Shown here in pieces: positions 1 through 12,440 of a DNA stretch of 42,651 bases (positions within the stretch are counted from its first letter, which is position 1; each line of letters starts with the position of its first letter). Origin of the DNA: Pleurotus djamor (Eukaryota > Basidiomycota > Agaricomycetes > Agaricales > Pleurotaceae); assembly GCA_029747585.1 (NCBI GenBank), contig JAPEVF010000384.1, forward strand, positions 1 to 42,651, given 5' to 3'. Both the position numbers and the translations under genes were made by a program. The notes beneath the pieces are model-generated. The model was not told the origin of the DNA. It searched no databases and was given only the letters and a program-made list of their open reading frames with translations.

Positions 1-2766
1 CGCCAATCTCAAGCCGGACCTCGAGAAAGCAAGGTGTTCAACTGCGTAGTGACCAACTTTGAGCCTTTTGAAGACATTCCATTGATCTCCCTGTCGTCGC
101 CACAGCTTAATCAAGCCATCCCAATGCCCAGTGACTAGGGTCTGTTGATCATCGGAGAAGGCCAGGGAGTAGATGTCGTCGCTGTTGCCGGCATCCTCGT
201 CATCGGTACCGTTCATGATCAAGGGTGGCTGCGAATTGATGTCAATGACATTGATATCCTTTCCATACTTGACGGCAACAAGCGACGCATCACGGGAAAT
301 TGTCGACCACTGCCCCCGTATCTTGACAATTTCCGTGGGATGTTGGATGGATCCATCCCAAATCCAAACAGATGTCATTGTGCTGGGATTTGAGGTGAAT
401 ACGATTTGGTTTGGATCCAGCGGCGAGAAAGCGACATTGATTATCCATGCATCAGAATGGAGATGGCCAAGGCACGCTACACAAACATCATTAAGAGTCG
501 TTTATTTCACAAAGGAACAACTCACCGAATATTTGAAGAACTTTGAAAAAGTCGTCGCGGTATCGCTGAATTTTCGAGCCCCACTGATATACTTGAGAGG
601 CTGTCGGGAGCCGAGCCGTCGTTGGAACAAGGCGGGTCCGCGAAAGCAGACGTATTAAGGTCTCCTTAAGTTCTATCGCCAATGCTGCGAGTGTCTGGTG
701 ATGTACAGCCACACCAAGTGCTGTCAAGAGAGTTCCTCCGGCATCAGGGACTTCGACAAGCGAAGCCAAACGTGTCTCTGAGAATAATATGAGGAGCGAA
801 TACGACGACATGGCGAAATGAATCTCACCGTCGTTCAAGAAGGACTGCAGGGTCATCAGCGCCCCGTTGAAGCCATAAATGTCCCCGTCCAGAATCTCGA
901 ATGACAGACAGGCATCTGCCAAGGAAACCAGAGCATGAGATGCGTTCTCGAATGGGTCTTGCTCGACGATCTCATGGCCAGGATGAAGATTGATCCAGTT
1001 TTTAAGTGAGGATGTAGCACTGAGTGTTGCTTGCGGATGATATGCTACCTCGAGCTCGCTAACCGTAGCCTCGTCCGTAGGAAATGCGCCGGGGATCAGG
1101 TGGACGACATTAGAGACAAGAACGGGCTTCTGACTGAGGACGGATTGGTGAATGCGCTGCCCAGCTTGGATGGTCCTCCCAGCCCAAGAATGCGGACTGA
1201 AGATCGATCAGTCAAATTCTTAGAGGGCGCAATACGGTAAACCTACGACCACGTTATGCTGTGTTCGTCCAAGTACGATAGGGAGGGAAAGGGTAGCAAC
1301 TCCAGGAAATTCCAAACACCCTTGAGTGACTCAGTGAGCTGCGGTGGCTCCCAAGCACCTTCGTATGCTTCGATGCGTAGACCGTATGTGATCGCTTCGT
1401 AAGTCATCCATCGAAGCGCAGGTCCAAAGTTTTTGAGTTCCTCGTTGAGAGTACTCCCACCACCGCTGGAGGAGACATGAGTCGTCAGTTGGATGAAGAA
1501 AAGGATGCTGATTGATGGAACATACATATCTGAATGAGAGCCAGCGAACCATACCTCTTTCACATCACCTACATCTCCAGCACGCGGCCCCAGACCACCG
1601 TTGGCGAACTCAGGCTGAAATTTGACACGGCATTCGTCGAGAGCTAACGCGTGTCGAAACGCACAGACATGGCCCATACCGGAGACGGTTTCGGGGAGGG
1701 ATTTTCCACGGAAAACACCAATAGACGAGACAGTATCCCTAGAGAATGGAAGGTCATTGCGATATGGGAGGATACTTACAAGAGTGAATACATACCAAGC
1801 GCCAACAAAGTGAACCTTGACGTTCTTGTGACAGAGCGACTTCTTGAATTGACGACAGAGTTTGTCTTGCTTGAGTCGTCGCTTCTCCTCTTTTGACGTC
1901 TCCTTCGTCTGCTTGCTTCCTTCAATCCCATCTCCGGATCGTTCACGCTGCGTACTCTCCATCACAGACGAGTAGAGCTCGTAGGCGCTATGAAAAGAAG
2001 GTGAGATGGAAATGGTATCAGGTATCAACAACTTACAAAGGGATTTGTCTATCATTGCCTTTGTGAAGAAGACCGACCTGCAGGTGAGGAAATCCAATGT
2101 CATAACACGAGAACGCTGAAGTAATTCGGACAAAGCTAACCTTCTCGATCATCCCCGCGATGACGCGAGCCTGGTAAGCACCTCGGGAAAAGCCTAGTTA
2201 TGGTTCACAATCAGCCAGCATCGTCAAGCGGCTCGAAATACAAGGAGTTACCAAAGAGAAAGATGCGGTCGCCGGGCTGGTAATTCGCAGACAACCACTT
2301 GTATGCTGCGTGGACGATATTTTCGAAATTCCTAAGGGTGGATTTGAGCACTGCTCGATCGAGTTAGGAGACAAACTAACCAAGCGATCGCCGTATCAAT
2401 AGCATGATAGATAACTTGCTTGATGTAGCTGAAGGACTTGAACGATGGCGGTGCGTAAGTGCCAATCCCACTGTCGTAGTAGACCATCTGTCCCTCGTCC
2501 TTAATGAGGCGGCTGAACAACTCGACAACGTTCGTAGACTATAACGTAAAGTGGGCTGAGAAGCGTAGAGAAACGAGGAGAGGGGAAGGAAAACATACCC
2601 GGTCGCTGAATTGATTAGCGGTGCCGTCAAGGTTGACAACTAGATTGCGTCCCTTTTTCGTATGGATACAGAGCGTTCGTCGAACCGTTTGCGGATGCGT
2701 CACCGGTGATATGGTTGGAGGGAGGTCCTCTCTCAGGCTGTCGACCTTGAGAGGACGGGAAGACAT
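1..2766 (-). CDS. DUF2235 hydrolase-WD40 protein, gene 1 (3' end outside window)
   Basis: Exons (minus): 2766-2599, 2538-2381, 2331-2252, 2193-2141, 2077-2037, 1987-1796, 1738-1526, 1465-1247, 1196-829, 777-526, 476-1. All junctions are GT..AG and the frame is open for 740 residues to the window edge. Hydrolase motifs are NLDGTANQF (Asp47), GFSRGAYQAR (nucleophile Ser138), WDTVSSIG (Asp232) and HSDIGGG (His299), the signature of the DUF2235/Tle1-like alpha/beta-hydrolase family, whose bacterial members include phospholipases. Residues about 170-210 are a charged Lys/Glu-rich loop. A middle region ends in QVYQWGSKIQRYRDDF, and WD40 blades start near residue 590. The start was chosen because the first 56 codons align with gene 5 and a TATA box lies 53 bp upstream. 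Family assignment is firm; the substrate is unknown. The C-terminal blades lie left of position 1. Confidence 0.88.
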
Positions 2767-2812
2767 TTTGGGGGGTACGGAGGGAAGAGGGGTAAAGGAG
2801 TGGGGAGACAGA

Positions 2813-2819
2813 TTATATA
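2813..2819 (-). promoter_or_regulatory. TATA box of gene 1
   Basis: TATATAA on the minus strand, 53 bp upstream of the gene 1 ATG, followed by a short leader that is pyrimidine-rich on the coding strand. Genes 3, 4 and 5 have a TATA-like motif at nearly the same distance (55-58 bp), which supports both the motif and the chosen starts. Confidence 0.5.
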
Positions 2820-2820
2820 T

Positions 2821-5800
2821 GTCGTTTGCGTTTGCTGTCAAGCTCCGCTTGTCTGAAGCGAGAAAGGCGACCGCGTAGCCCAAGTCCAGACACATTGACA
2901 TGGTCTGACAATATCTGGTGGGGAAATCGATGAACGATTGGACCTACAAATCGTGCTTCATGGACGTTGCCAGAGAATCCGATTTGCGAAGCATGAACAG
3001 TACATACGGGTTTGATGGAGCTAGGGTGGTAATTGAAGGTGACCTGCTCGGTTTGAAGCAGAACCACCGTTTGCAAGTAGATCATGACCTTGGCATCTGA
3101 GGGGACTCGATCGTCATGCAAAGATTGGACCTCAATGAAGGGTTGATTTGCTGTCGAATCATCCGGGTATAAGCGTGGTCTTATCGAAGCTCGCATTGAT
3201 GCGGTGGGCGTAGTGACCCTGAGTTTCCTGAAAAGATCTCCGACGTTGGTTCTCTTTGAGGTATAAGAGCAATAAGGAAAGGTCAACATTGGACGGCAAT
3301 GAGTGGTCTCAGCTGGGGTACCCCGGTGAATATGTGATTTTGATTGTAGTCGGGTAGATGCCTGGGCCCAGGATGACGAATGGATGATAGCAATGGGTAT
3401 GTAAATGCGACGGAGAAAGGATAGGTGACGGATGAGCAAGGACTGGTGCTCGAAGCCGAGCCGCGAGGACAAGAAGACAGGACTCAGTGAGTCGTGTGAC
3501 AAGGAGACGAAGGGGAACGTATGACAAGATCGAAACCCCAGACAAATGAGGGAATGACAACGAAGATTGGCTGGGATATGTGTTTTCCGGACCTGACAGA
3601 ACGAAGGGCCGTGGAGTAACGTGCACATAAAGAGACCTCGTCCATGGTCACAGGTAGTAAGGTAGGTAGGTAGATATATGAATGTCCGTGTCAATCGTAA
3701 CGCGATTAGCGAGAAGTCCAGTGGCAAAATCTCGGTAGTCACGAAAATAAGGGCTTGGAGAGGTTGCAAACGGTGCGTTCTTGGTGCTGATGAGCCAGGG
3801 CTTAAGATTCGAAGCCGACGACATCGATGCCCGGAGGTGCGTGTAGCAGGAGAGGTATTGAGGATAGGACGGAGAAGGGAGTTGGAGGTAGGTGTACAGG
3901 TTGTCTCCGGGGAGCGATGATTGCGATGGACAAGAAGCCTCTGAGTCGCTGAACTCTGCGCATGAATGATGTCGATAGAGGCTGGTTGAAACCTCGAATC
4001 CAATCGGACACTTGCTCAGCTCCGTCTCCCCTACCCTCTCCATCCTCCTCCTGCTCCGCTTCCATGCCAATTACCCATCCCAGATCCATGTGGCAGGTGT
4101 TCAGTCGAATGCTAGACTCCAGGAGAGCGCGATCACTCGAGGGCAGCGGAGTGGCTGGTCGTGGTGACACGGAACGGCGAGCTAATGGACCAGCGCTGTG
4201 ACGGAGGGTCTTTAAGTACAGCATTGGAACCACTCGGATATCCGCATGATGCCCCACCTGTACCACTCCTCCTTCTAGTCGCCTCCCATCTTCGAGCTGA
4301 TGGTCCAGTGGGTATGGTCCTATCCTCTTCGCAGGTATCACCAGAGAAACGGCCGACAGTGGGATCGTCACCAGGCAGTAGGGAGGACCATGTGTTGAAG
4401 GGAGACGACGGAGCGTGGGGTCAGGATGGTCCAATATCCATAGCTCGAAGGGGGAGAGCAAAGGGGGGGGATCCAGGCGGCATATGCCAGCGTCCCATCG
4501 TCGCTTGTTCGAAGCCTTGCAGAGAAGATCCTGTGAGGATGCAAAGAGAGAAAGGAGGGAGAGAGTACACACCTCATCACAGTCTAGAGCCTCCCTTCCC
4601 CACCCATGTCCTCCGTCACACCCTGATCCCTGACGATTTGTGACCCTCCGAGGTTCCAACGACATGACGGACGACGACGAGAGAATCAAGGTGGGGGTAA
4701 GAAGTGTGCAATTCGGCCAAGGTTCCACGACGTGTAGGTACGACTCCGGGAAGCATGTCGTGAAGGTCTTGTGCTTATCATCAACCCCAATCCTCCTGGG
4801 AGCGAATACCGCTACCACCATAATCCGTCTTCTAGATAGGACCAAGGCATCGACGCACTGCCGCAAAGGTATAACCATACAGGTTCCCCAGCGACGGGAG
4901 CGAATAGGTGATGATGGTGAACTGAGGCTGACAGAGGTGGGGATGATGCATTACGAAAATGAAGCTTATCGTCGCGGGGGAGGGGGAGGTATACATGGGG
5001 GATGATGCGGAATCTTCGCATGAATTGGTTATGATATCAGATATGGGTGTGCGAATGAACGGCTGGGCTGTGACATGTGACGAGTGGGGAGGAAGGGGGA
5101 ATCCTGGGTGCGATGTCGAGGATGGTGTCGCTGCTCAGACATTTGATTAGAGGTCCCCTCTATTACAGAGTACATAGCGACGACCGCAGTAGCCCTTGGT
5201 GAGGATGCGATTGGTGAAGGGAGGAAGGATGTAGGAGGTTGAGAGATCCACGCGCGAGAGCCAGTGCTTTCGGTATGAGTTGAGGGATGCTGGGAGTTGT
5301 GTGTCACTGTGTACGACTGGAGCCCTCTGCGAACATCCGACCAACAGTCTCTATGCATCGAACCCAACGCTCGACATATATCCCCTCTTACGAAGGGGGA
5401 GAGGTTTCCTTCGGGGCACAAAGGGCGGGGGTGCCTGGGTTCGCAGAACAGTGGGAGAAAAGCCGTTGGGTTGGGGTGGGGCTCTTCAACGAGCAGCCGC
5501 AATAGCCCTGTAAGGATGTCGACGGGGATGAGCTGCGAAGGCGTGAAAAAAAAAGTCAAACGCACCTAGGCTCTGGCTCGAGTTCTGCGGCACCTTATTG
5601 ACATTGATGACTATCCAGCGGGGAGTTACTCGATCACAATGGGAACGATACTTGGGCGTAAGGTAGGACATCGTCCTGGTCCTGGATGTCGATGAATGCT
5701 AGCGCTGAAGGCAGCGCAAGATCAACACACGAGGAGACGGATAGTGGAGATTCGCTACTGAGTGGAGGGACAGACTGAGACTTGAGAAAACGGGTTCGAT

Positions 5801-6172
5801 GGAAGGAAGAATCGAATCGCTAGCATGATTTTGAGAAATGGACGTTGGCGTTGGTCGTGACGGTGAGGAAGAAAGCGAGGTTGTTGCTTGGCGATGTCGG
5901 TGGGAATCGGACTCAATAACATTCGACCAATCAAAACGCGTCCCTGTGACGTCATCGGTATTCGCACCGCTCCTCCGAACATCTTGTTTGGGGGACCGTC
6001 CCCCTGTGTTCACATTGATTCTACCTTGGGTCGTCGGGTCGTCGTCACTTTGACGCTATACGATGTTGAACGCTAAGCTTTTCCAGCTTCCAACTACCTA
6101 CTGAAAACCTACTCTACTCCAGATTGTGGTACCCGAGGCAAACTCGAGGCAAACTCGAGGAAATATACACAA
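2821..6172. other. Spacer between genes 1 and 2, no supported gene
   Basis: About 3.3 kb with no recognisable protein family, tRNA or rRNA. Two long minus-strand open frames exist (2813-4003, 396 codons; 3802-4878, 358 codons). They overlap each other in different frames, are rich in Ser/Pro/Arg/His, and lie where the plus strand is strongly purine-rich. A purine-poor complementary strand has few stop codons, so they are probably not genes. Around 5838-5960 there is a weak copy of a dispersed repeat (see 21505, 31620, 33600) that includes a TGACGTCA palindrome near 5946. At about 6134-6158 an 11-bp unit (cgaggcaaact) is repeated twice. Confidence 0.5.
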
Positions 6173-9100
6173 TCACTCTACAGGCTCGGAATGCCCCGTG
6201 TCCACATCCCAAAGGTAGACTGCACTGTTTTCGTGCCCAGAAACAAGCTGCTTCCCATCAGGAGAGAAAGCAAGCAAGCAAACCGCCTCACCAACATCAA
6301 ACTNCCCACATTTTCTCCCAGGTTCCCCATCTCCAAATCCGTATCCTGTGGTCAAGGCCCCCCGTCGCAAGCACTTGTCCGTCGTCCCGGAATGTCAGAC
6401 ACCGAATCCGATCATCATGGGCTTTGAAAGTGTGTGTTATCTTCCCCTGGTCAGCGCTCCAAATAGTCACAGTGCCATTGTCGGTGCCAGAAGCGATTGA
6501 ATCGCCGGAAGGACTCCACGCAAGTGAAGATGACTGATCAGAATCTTCCAACCAGACCGAACTGGACCCTCGGCCCGCCACCTTCCAAACTTGGATTCCA
6601 TCCCATGTACTGGCCGCCAAACGAGAGCCATCCCTTGCAAATGCAAGGCAATCCATGAGATCAATCACATTGCGGAATCGCTTGAACACTTTCCATTGAT
6701 CTCCCTCCGGTCGCCACAGCGTGATCGAGCCGTACTGACGCCATGTTGCTAGGGTTTGGTGATCGTCAGAGAGGCAGAGATGGCGGATGCCGCCATAGCC
6801 ATCACGATGCTCTTCTTCAATACCTTTGATGACTACGGGCGGCCGCGGTGTGATGTTGACAACGCTCAGATCACGCATAAAACAAGTGGCGATATGCGAA
6901 CCATCCCGGGAAATTGTGGACCGCACTCCTCGAACATTGACGATCTCCTTAGGTGGTTGAGTGGATCCATCCCAAGTCAAAATAGATGTCGTCTGGCTCT
7001 CTCGACCATGTGCAGTAACTACAACCTGCTTGGGGTCAGTCCGCAGGAAAGCGGCCCCAAGGATGTAGTCAGGGGCTGTCATATTCCCAAGGCATGCTAC
7101 ACAAAGATCGTGAACGCCAGCTCGTTTCAACAATGAAGCAACTCACCAAATTGTTGGAGAACTTCAAGAAAATCATCTCGGTATCGACGAATTTTTGAGC
7201 CCCACTGGTAGACTTGAGAAACAGGTAGAAACCGAGCAGTTGTTGGTACCGCTCGCGCCCGCGAAAGGAGTCGTATCAACGTCTCCTTGAGTTCCAGAGT
7301 CATCGAGCCGAGGACCTGGTGATGCACAGCTACACCAAGTGCCGTCAGAAGAGTGCCTCCTGCATCCGGAACTTCAAGAAGGGATGCCAAATATGTCTCT
7401 ATGCCTGAAATTAGTCGTGCACCGTAATTAGGAATACATTTCAACTCACCGTCACTGGAGAAGGATTGAAGTATTACCATATTTGTTTCAAAAGATTTAA
7501 CAGCTGCGGCACGATCGGTAGACCCTGAATCTAGTGCGAAGCAAGCGATGGCAAGACAGCCCAGTACGTGGAAAGCATTCTCGTATGGGTCGCGCTCTAT
7601 GAGAAATAGTTGCTGCGCCGCTGAGGAGGCAGCGAAGAGGTCGTGCCAGTTTGAATACCCAAAGGACTCGTGGATCACAGCCTTCGGACAGTATATTGCA
7701 TGATTCAGCTCCGACGAACGAGAGTGGTCTGACTGTTGAGTGAAGACTGATTCATGAATGAGCTGCCCGTCTTGGATACGTCGAGGTGCGCCACGATGAG
7801 GTCTAAGAATACCACAGAGTGAGGATCCGAAGGTCTCGTACCAAGAAATGGAAATTTTACCTCCATGTCAAGCTGTTTTCGTCCCGATACGAAAGCGCAC
7901 TGAATGGGAAGTACTCCAGAGCAATCCAAGCGCCAACAAGCGACTCCTTGGGAACCACAGGGAGCCATTTCCCCAAGTATGGCTTGATTCGAAGTCCACA
8001 GGCCATTGCCTCGTACGTCATCCAGCGAAGGGAAGGCCCAAAGTTGGTCAAATCTTCGTTCGAGATGTTTCCTCCGCCGCTGTGAGAATCAGTATTAGTA
8101 TGTGGTACGAAGAGATGAAAAGCTTGCTTGACGCACATATCAGAGTGTGATCCCGCAAACCAAACTTCCTTCACGTCACCACATTTCACTCCCTTCCCCG
8201 GTTTTGATGGTCCCAGACCTCCATTTACATACTCGGGCTGAAACTTCGCTCGTCGTTCGTCCAAGGCAAGTGCGTGTCGAAAGTGACACACATGGGTCAT
8301 TCCAGAAACCGTTTCTGGGAATGACTTGCCTCTGAACACGCCGATCGAGGACACGGTATCCCTTGATGCAATACAATCAGCGTCAGTGACATCTCTTGGA
8401 CGGGGAATGATTGTCACAACGTACCATGCACCCACGAAGTGAACTTTGACATCTTCGTGGCAAAGAGAGCGTTTGAATTGGGCACAGAGCTTGTGCTCCT
8501 TGTCCGCGCGAGCTTTACTTTTCCCCTTCTTGTTGTGTATGAATTTGGCGCGTAATCGGCTCCATATGGGCTGCTCTTCTGGTTTCTTGCGGTGCTGATT
8601 GTTCATAGTCGATTCATTGACCTCGGGAGCTGTAGACCGCGCGTCCGAATCTTCGAGGGGGTTGCGGTTTTTGATGACGCATTCTTCGCCTCCGGGTCAT
8701 CGTGCGCTTGCCGAGCCTCCCGTGGGGAATCGCCAGTCACCGAGGAATACAGCTCATAGGCACTACGGAAGATGGGTAAGGTTACTCCACACTTTGAAAG
8801 GGATATGTAAACATACAACGGGATTTGTCGATCATTGCCCTTGTGGAGCAATCCAACCTACAGGATGTCGTCAGAGACCAGTCTTGGGAAGAATCAACGT
8901 GACATACTTTCTCAATCATGCCGGCGATGACGCGAACCTGATACGCGCCTCTCGAGAAGCCTGTGAATTTGCTTAGCTTGGATAAATGGTGGATAATGAG
9001 GATGTACTCACCAAAAAGAAAGATACGATCGCCGGGTTCGTAGTTTTCGGAAAGCCATTTATAGGCTGCATGAACAATCTTCTCGAAGTTCCTGAGGAAT

Positions 9101-9563
9101 CATGTCAGCACTGCGGTCACCCACGGACACATTGGACGAGCAAACCACGCGATAGCCGTATCAATCTTGTGGTCCATTACCTGCTTGACGTAGCTCCAAG
9201 AGAGTGTTCGCCGAGCGTAAGTGCCGATCCCGCTGTCATAGTAGACACGCTGATTCAAGTCTTTGATGAGGCGACTGAACATTTCGACGACGTTCGTACT
9301 CTGGTGACAGAGTCCAGTAAGGCTAGTCTGGTCATTTGCAAGAAGAGAAACGCTATACATACCGTCTCGCTAAATTGATTTGAGGTACCATCAATGTTGA
9401 CAACCAAGTTCCTGCCCATGGCCATGTCTTTGTGTGGACAGTCAACTCCAAAGAGGGCATTGCGGACGTGCTGCTGCTCGTCGACTACAGGTGCTGGCAT
9501 TTGGGGTGGATTTTCGTCTTCACGCCGACGGAGTCCAGGAGTCTGGTGTAGCTTCGAGGACAT
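6173..9563 (-). CDS. DUF2235 hydrolase-WD40 protein, gene 2
   Basis: Exons (minus): 9563-9363, 9300-9146, 9091-9012, 8960-8908, 8857-8817, 8762-8425, 8361-8137, 8079-7861, 7802-7450, 7404-7147, 7096-6173. Hydrolase motifs NIDGTSNQF, GFSRGAYQVR (Ser148), WDTVSSIG (Asp291) and HSDIGGG (His362) are intact. The N-terminal extension resembles gene 4. The exon 6 loop is the longest of the five and very basic (Lys/Arg-rich). The seven-blade WD40 exon starts near residue 642 and ends EPVE-stop. Two frame breaks are visible: an extra N at 6304 and a missing base near a run of five G at 8657-8661. Both sit at homopolymers, and correcting each restores an unbroken 948-residue protein, so I regard the gene as probably intact. 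Every other splice junction matches its paralogues. Confidence 0.85.
6304..6304. other. Spurious ambiguous base in gene 2
   Basis: The N falls between the third G of a GGG run and AG on the coding strand. Paralogues read TGG GAG TTT (Trp-Glu-Phe) here. Deleting the N gives exactly that, and the final blade then reads in frame to the stop at 6173-6175. It is an inserted base call, not a substitution. Confidence 0.85.
8657..8661. other. Homopolymer frame break in gene 2 exon 6
   Basis: On the coding strand the run is CCCCC. As given, exon 6 hits a stop about 50 bp later (near 8604). With one extra C, or one extra A in the AAAAA run at 8668-8672, the frame passes into the downstream open frame and the exon 6 phase matches the other four genes. 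A base-count error is more likely than a real mutation because every splice site further on is preserved. Confidence 0.65.
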
Positions 9564-9644
9564 GGTAGGATGACCGAGAAATACTGACTGGGTCGTGACG
9601 GGGAGAAGGCTGGGGTCGTAAGACGGTGGTTGATTATGCTGAGG

Positions 9645-9651
9645 ATATATA
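9645..9651 (-). promoter_or_regulatory. TATA-like element of gene 2
   Basis: TATATAT on the minus strand about 82 bp upstream of the gene 2 ATG, further away than in the other four genes. Weak on its own. Confidence 0.35.
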
Positions 9652-11389
9652 TGGCGACTTTGGGTAGTTTAGGGGGGTTCGGTATCAGAAGGTGGGCGCC
9701 GTTAGGCATTGTTCTAGATGATTCCGTACATGCCTCTCAGGAGGCGCCAACGTGTGGTTTTTGACGTGAATCAAGTGATCAACTCCGAACTTGTGAATGT
9801 GGGCCACCGCAGGGCGTGGCATGTACGGGTCCGGGGGGAAACAGCGATGGTCAGTTTTCTTTCAGTTTTCTTTTGCGTTGTTTAGGCTCTGACTGATTTG
9901 CCAGGTCACTAATTCACGTCCAGCGGCCTCCCCTGCGCTCTCGCTCCCAATGCAAGCCACCCCAACCTTCAAGCTCAAACCACTCGCTGATGGCGAGGAG
10001 GCTCGTCCCCTTGCTTAGGCGCTCTGGGTTCACGGGAACCATGTACTCTATCAACGCTGCTTAAGTGCCATCGAAAGGACCGAAAGTTGTGTTTCGGCAT
10101 TGGGTTCAGGTTAGCAGATACTGCGCTACAAAGAGAAAGACAAAAGTGAGTGGAAGTTTCCAAATTTTATATAATGCTTCAACGACTTACAAAGACATTT
10201 ACAGTGTTTAATCCATCCAACTCGGCACCTGACTCCCAGCTGTACAATGGCTTGAGACGTCTGCGGGGAGCAAGTCTTGTTAAAATCAGGAAGCAACGTC
10301 ATGATCCTAGAATCCAGTGAAAAGGAGCGAGGGGAGGTACCTTATACAGCGTAAATGCCCCTCACTAGTGCATGTCCAGTATAATTGAGAACACTAAAAA
10401 GTAAAGAATCGGTCCAAACTTCTGAAAAAAATAGACGAAAGATCATCTTACCTAACTGGGGATTGGGGTCCATAGGCCAACGGCGAAGGGGCTTCACAAT
10501 GACATCGGTTACAACCGAACTGTCTATAGTTATAGTCTTTCCACTTGAAGGTCAGCCGGCTTCAAGGGATAAGAAGCCAGAGGTAGCTTGGAATAAATAC
10601 TGACATCTATGAAAAATCATTAGAGTCTGAGCGTTCTCACGGTCAATACTTTGCTCCCACACTCAATAACAAGTCAACTGAATGACGTCATGGTCGAAGA
10701 ATTAATACAAAATGACGCAACACGTCACACGAAATTAAATCGAAGCGCCATTGGACAGGTGGCTGTGAGCGGGAGGAGATGGCTAGCGCCCGTGCCAGAG
10801 CTGAAGGTGTAAGAGACGGACCTCATTCCATTCGGACCCGTAATGTGCCGGATGCAATGAGAATCTAAGTATCGAGGGAAAGCAAAAGCTAGACTCAAGT
10901 CCTCCAGTCGAGTTAGGTGACCTTGGATGAGTACTTTCGTGCGTTTGAACGTCGGCGAGAAAAATAAGATGGCTGTCTGGTGCTAAGCAGAGTACGGGTG
11001 AAGACCATGGGCCATCCAGGGCTCGACATAACACCTCGTGCCCCCAGAGCTACCGTTATCATGTCAGGAACGAAGGCACCGGGGGGAAGAAGAGCTGTCA
11101 TACTGCAAGTGACATTTGATGCCATGAAACGTCCAGTCTCAGGTAGATCGCGTACGAGTTTGATGCACGTTCAGTAAACGGCTCAAAGGAACCAGTGAGT
11201 AGTGGGAGACCACTTAGGTAGAGGAAAGAGGCAATTGGTGAGCATTAGAGTAGAGATGGCAAGAGTCTCTGAGGCCGAGATGAGTCAAAGCTGAAATCGA
11301 GGATGTTGGGTTGAACTTTGCGGGCATCACGGCATTGAGAAAAAGTCCCGGCTATCAAGCTAAAGTTCCGTGGACACTGGAAACTCAAT
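9652..11389. other. Head-to-head spacer, no supported gene
   Basis: About 1.7 kb between the promoter of minus-strand gene 2 and the first duplicated spacer of the plus-strand genes. Open frames are all short (the longest are about 80 codons), with no recognisable domain and no convincing splice-linked coding signal. A perfect TGACGTCA palindrome (ATF/CREB-type core) lies near 10683. I see nothing else. Confidence 0.5.
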
Positions 11390-12440
11390 CCCTCTGCGCT
11401 CCTGTTCAGTATCTCCTTCGTTCTTCGCTTGCTCTCTACCCTCCGTCCCTTCTACCTTTCCCTCCACCACTTCGCTCGTATTACCTGCTTGCGCGCAGCC
11501 GCACGCCATCCACTCTCCTTGATCAACGGCACCACATGCTGGGCATGGATCTCACATCTCAAGATCTCACCTCTCAAGATCTCATGTGCAATACCATATC
11601 CCTCCGAGGACCGATACCCTGTATTCGTCCCTTTCTCCTTGTATTCTGAGTTTCCCCTCAAACCACAGGTGTACGGCTTCCTCAGCTGATGTTCTGGACG
11701 GTGGAGAGGATGCATAAGTGTAATGGACCCACGTCCCATTGCTCTTCATACACCTGCGTGCATCCAACCTTGCCTGACGTCCTTTTCATTCCCAACAAGA
11801 CTCCACAGATGCTGCTACAACGACCTTCATCAATAAAGTTCCTCAAGGTGTATCGCAACCAGCGCATATAAGGTGCATGTATGCACTAACATGTTGACTT
11901 GCTATGGTGCGTCGTAGGTGCGGTCTCTCGAGCCACTGACATAGAGTAGAGTATACTAGAACAGTCGTGCGAGCTGGGGAAGGGGATATGGACGTGACAT
12001 ATACGTTTCGTGGTCCGAAATGTATACTTTAGGTGTATGCAAGCATCATCCGCATGTACGACAAAGATACGCGGAGAAGGATGATGTGTGTTCGAAGGTA
12101 AGAAAAAGTCTGCATGAGACGATACATGAGTAAGAGGTCCAGTCAAGTCCATGAGAGTACAAAAGTATCGAAGCACAAGAAGAAAAAGTCCAATGATAAA
12201 ACAAAGAACGCCTTGTCTGTGATACACTACCAGACGAGCTAGCGAGAGCCAGCCTCAAAGCCCGAGAACGGTGATGCCGTCGTGAATTGACTGAGTCGAG
12301 CGAAACCGGATGAACGACGAACATCCACGTATCCCTCAGACCGAGTTTCGTTCAAGACAGCTGGGTAACTGTGTCAAGAAGAGCTTCATCCCGCATTGGA
12401 GATGTATGGTAGCAGGACCCGTCTGTAGTCGACTAGGCGC
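11390..12440. repeat. Left part of duplicated spacer A
   Basis: From about 11390 the sequence resembles the pyrimidine-rich starts of spacers B (from about 21650) and C (from about 33790), indicating one duplicated segment. It includes the short conserved palindrome-rich element at 11850-11890. No credible open frame. Confidence 0.4.
11850..11890. repeat. Short spacer element, copy A
   Basis: A roughly 40-bp sequence containing gcgcatata and tgcactaa, matching 22066-22105 and 34193-34231. It is built around alternating purine/pyrimidine palindromes (gcatat, tgca). The homology extends on both sides, so this is the best conserved point of the spacer. Function unknown. Confidence 0.5.

Noticed and set aside
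2813..4003. 396-codon open frame on the minus strand
   Set aside because: Composition is low-complexity (Ser, Pro, His, Arg), it overlaps another long frame and the gene 1 promoter, and the purine-rich plus strand explains the lack of stops. No domain is seen.
3802..4878. 358-codon open frame on the minus strand
   Set aside because: Same strand-composition effect, no recognisable motif, and no homologue in the other spacers.
5533..5565. Possible 33-bp intron joining two minus-strand frames
   Set aside because: Shorter than every other intron in the window, and the flanking frames show no known domain.
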